Under the pieces are notes generated by a model. That model worked only from the letters and a program-made list of their open reading frames with translations. It had not been told where the DNA came from and did not search any database. From Nitrospirota bacterium (lineage in GTDB: Bacteria; Nitrospirota; Nitrospiria; Nitrospirales; UBA8639), in assembly GCA_003233615.1 (NCBI GenBank), contig QIMB01000091.1, positions 1 to 7,041 on the forward strand: a stretch of DNA of 7,041 bases. Reading direction: 5' to 3'. Within the stretch, counting starts at the first letter, position 1; each line of letters starts with the position of its first letter. The position numbers and the translations under genes are program-made. Positions 6,689-7,041 of the stretch are shown here, in pieces.

Positions 6689-6719
6689 GTTCACCGTTTG
6701 AATTGTAAGTTCACCGTTT
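6680..6719 (+). repeat. 20-bp perfect tandem duplication across the last stop codon
   Basis: The unit GAATTGTAAGTTCACCGTTT occurs at 6680-6699 and again at 6700-6719 without change. The first copy contains the final Glu-Leu codons and the TAA of the upstream kinase; the second is non-coding. Perfect identity suggests a recent slippage or repair event. It does not alter the protein. Confidence 0.9.
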
Positions 6720-6744
6720 ACACTTCATACCCCCCCTTCTTTCG

Positions 6745-6787
6745 TTTTTCGCTATTGAACCGAGAGCCGGCAGTTGAACGCGAAAAA
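6745..6787. repeat. 8-bp inverted repeat with 27-base loop
   Basis: TTTTTCGC (6745-6752) and GCGAAAAA (6780-6787) are perfect complements. The loop contains GCCGGC (6766-6771) and the near-repeats ATTGAAC and GTTGAAC. No T run follows on either strand, so it is a poor terminator, but it is the only sizeable hairpin directly after the kinase gene. The 7-C run at 6730-6736 lies just before it. Confidence 0.4.
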
Positions 6788-6801
6788 GCTGTGTACGATA
6801 T

Positions 6802-6987
6802 TTAGGGCTCGCGAAAGAATAACTTCCCATTTTCGCATCCCACTTTCAGCCCATCTTGGGCCGCTTTTCACTCGCACAATCCTCAACGTAGGACTTGCTA
6901 CGCTTGCGGTTGTACTCCCTCAGATCGACCCAATCTGACCTAAATCTGGGCGCGAATTCTGTGAAGTTATTCTTTCGCGAACCCTTA
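6802..6987. mobile_element. MITE-like element: 23-bp terminal inverted repeats, no ORF
   Basis: The segment 6804-6826 (AGGGCTCGCGAAAGAATAAC...) is the reverse complement of 6963-6985 with one mismatch in 23. The arms bound a 182-bp segment with no coding capacity. Immediately outside the GGG...CCC ends, TTA occurs on both sides (6802-6804 and 6985-6987), a possible 3-bp target duplication that shares the outermost arm bases. Inside are GCCCA-TCT-TGGGC (6849-6861), CAACGTAG (6884-6891) pairing with CTACGCTTG (6898-6906) with one bulged base, and CAGAT (6921-6925) with ATCTG (6933-6937). Size, terminal repeats and lack of genes fit a miniature inverted-repeat element moved in trans by a transposase elsewhere. 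Alternatives are a structured non-coding RNA or a palindromic intergenic repeat. Confidence 0.55.
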
Positions 6988-7041
6988 CGTGCATAGGGAA
7001 TTCACAACACTCGTGGTCGCCTTGTGGGTGATGAGAGATTT
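6988..7041. other. Right-hand flank, nothing recognised
   Basis: The last 54 bases after the inverted-repeat element show no reading frame or motif I can support. Confidence 0.4.

Noticed and set aside
6284..6694. 136-codon minus-strand reading frame
   Set aside because: It lies antisense to the well-supported HATPase domain of the last kinase and has no recognisable domain; it is a shadow frame.
6680..6719. CRISPR array
   Set aside because: There are only two adjacent copies with no spacer and no cas genes.
6745..6787. Inverted repeat after the last kinase, as an intrinsic terminator
   Set aside because: The loop is 27 bases and there is no T run downstream on either strand; kept only as a repeat.

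Overview
The window reads as a chromosomal signalling locus from a Gram-negative-type bacterium of moderate GC. It holds four soluble sensor-kinase-type proteins and one stand-alone receiver, all on the + strand. Three of the kinases use an unusual H-box (HNVGN or a decayed form of it) followed by a conserved region with a D/H-P-K-G motif. The receiver belongs to a subfamily with a long insert and a 'VDMRMPPGWDG' phospho-acceptor loop. From general familiarity I associate this combination with Nitrospira-like (Nitrospirota) and some deltaproteobacterial or planctomycete genomes. Nitrospirota is my best guess, but nothing here proves it.

Layout. Bases 1-151 carry the 5' end of a minus-strand membrane transporter (LplT/Aas-type MFS N-terminus). 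Bases 152 to about 795 form a divergent intergenic region with short palindromes and a purine/pyrimidine-skewed low-complexity stretch. Next come a kinase-like protein with damaged motifs (796-1617) and, overlapping it by one base, a single-domain response regulator (1617-2180). After a gap with a hairpin follow a pseudo-receiver plus HNVGN kinase (2350-3627), a classical HisKA kinase (3744-4724) and, 38 bases on, a pseudo-receiver plus PAS plus HNVGN kinase (4763-6688). The last 350 bases hold no gene. They contain a 20-bp tandem duplication spanning the last stop codon and a 182-bp non-coding segment bounded by 23-bp inverted repeats, which looks like a miniature inverted-repeat element (MITE).

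How the genes may work together (inference). No kinase has a membrane segment, so all should sense cytoplasmic or partner-protein signals. Only one protein, the 1617-2180 receiver, keeps a full set of phosphorylation residues, so it is the obvious shared phosphate acceptor for the three intact kinases. It has no DNA-binding or enzymatic output domain, so it should act by protein contact or as a relay. The first kinase has a disrupted H-box and no G2 ATP-lid motif, and is translationally coupled to the receiver. It is better viewed as a pseudokinase partner, scaffold or phosphatase than as the kinase. The two HNVGN kinases each carry an N-terminal receiver-like domain that has lost key residues. 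The locus therefore looks like a family of duplicated receiver-coil-kinase units that have been split and have decayed in different places.
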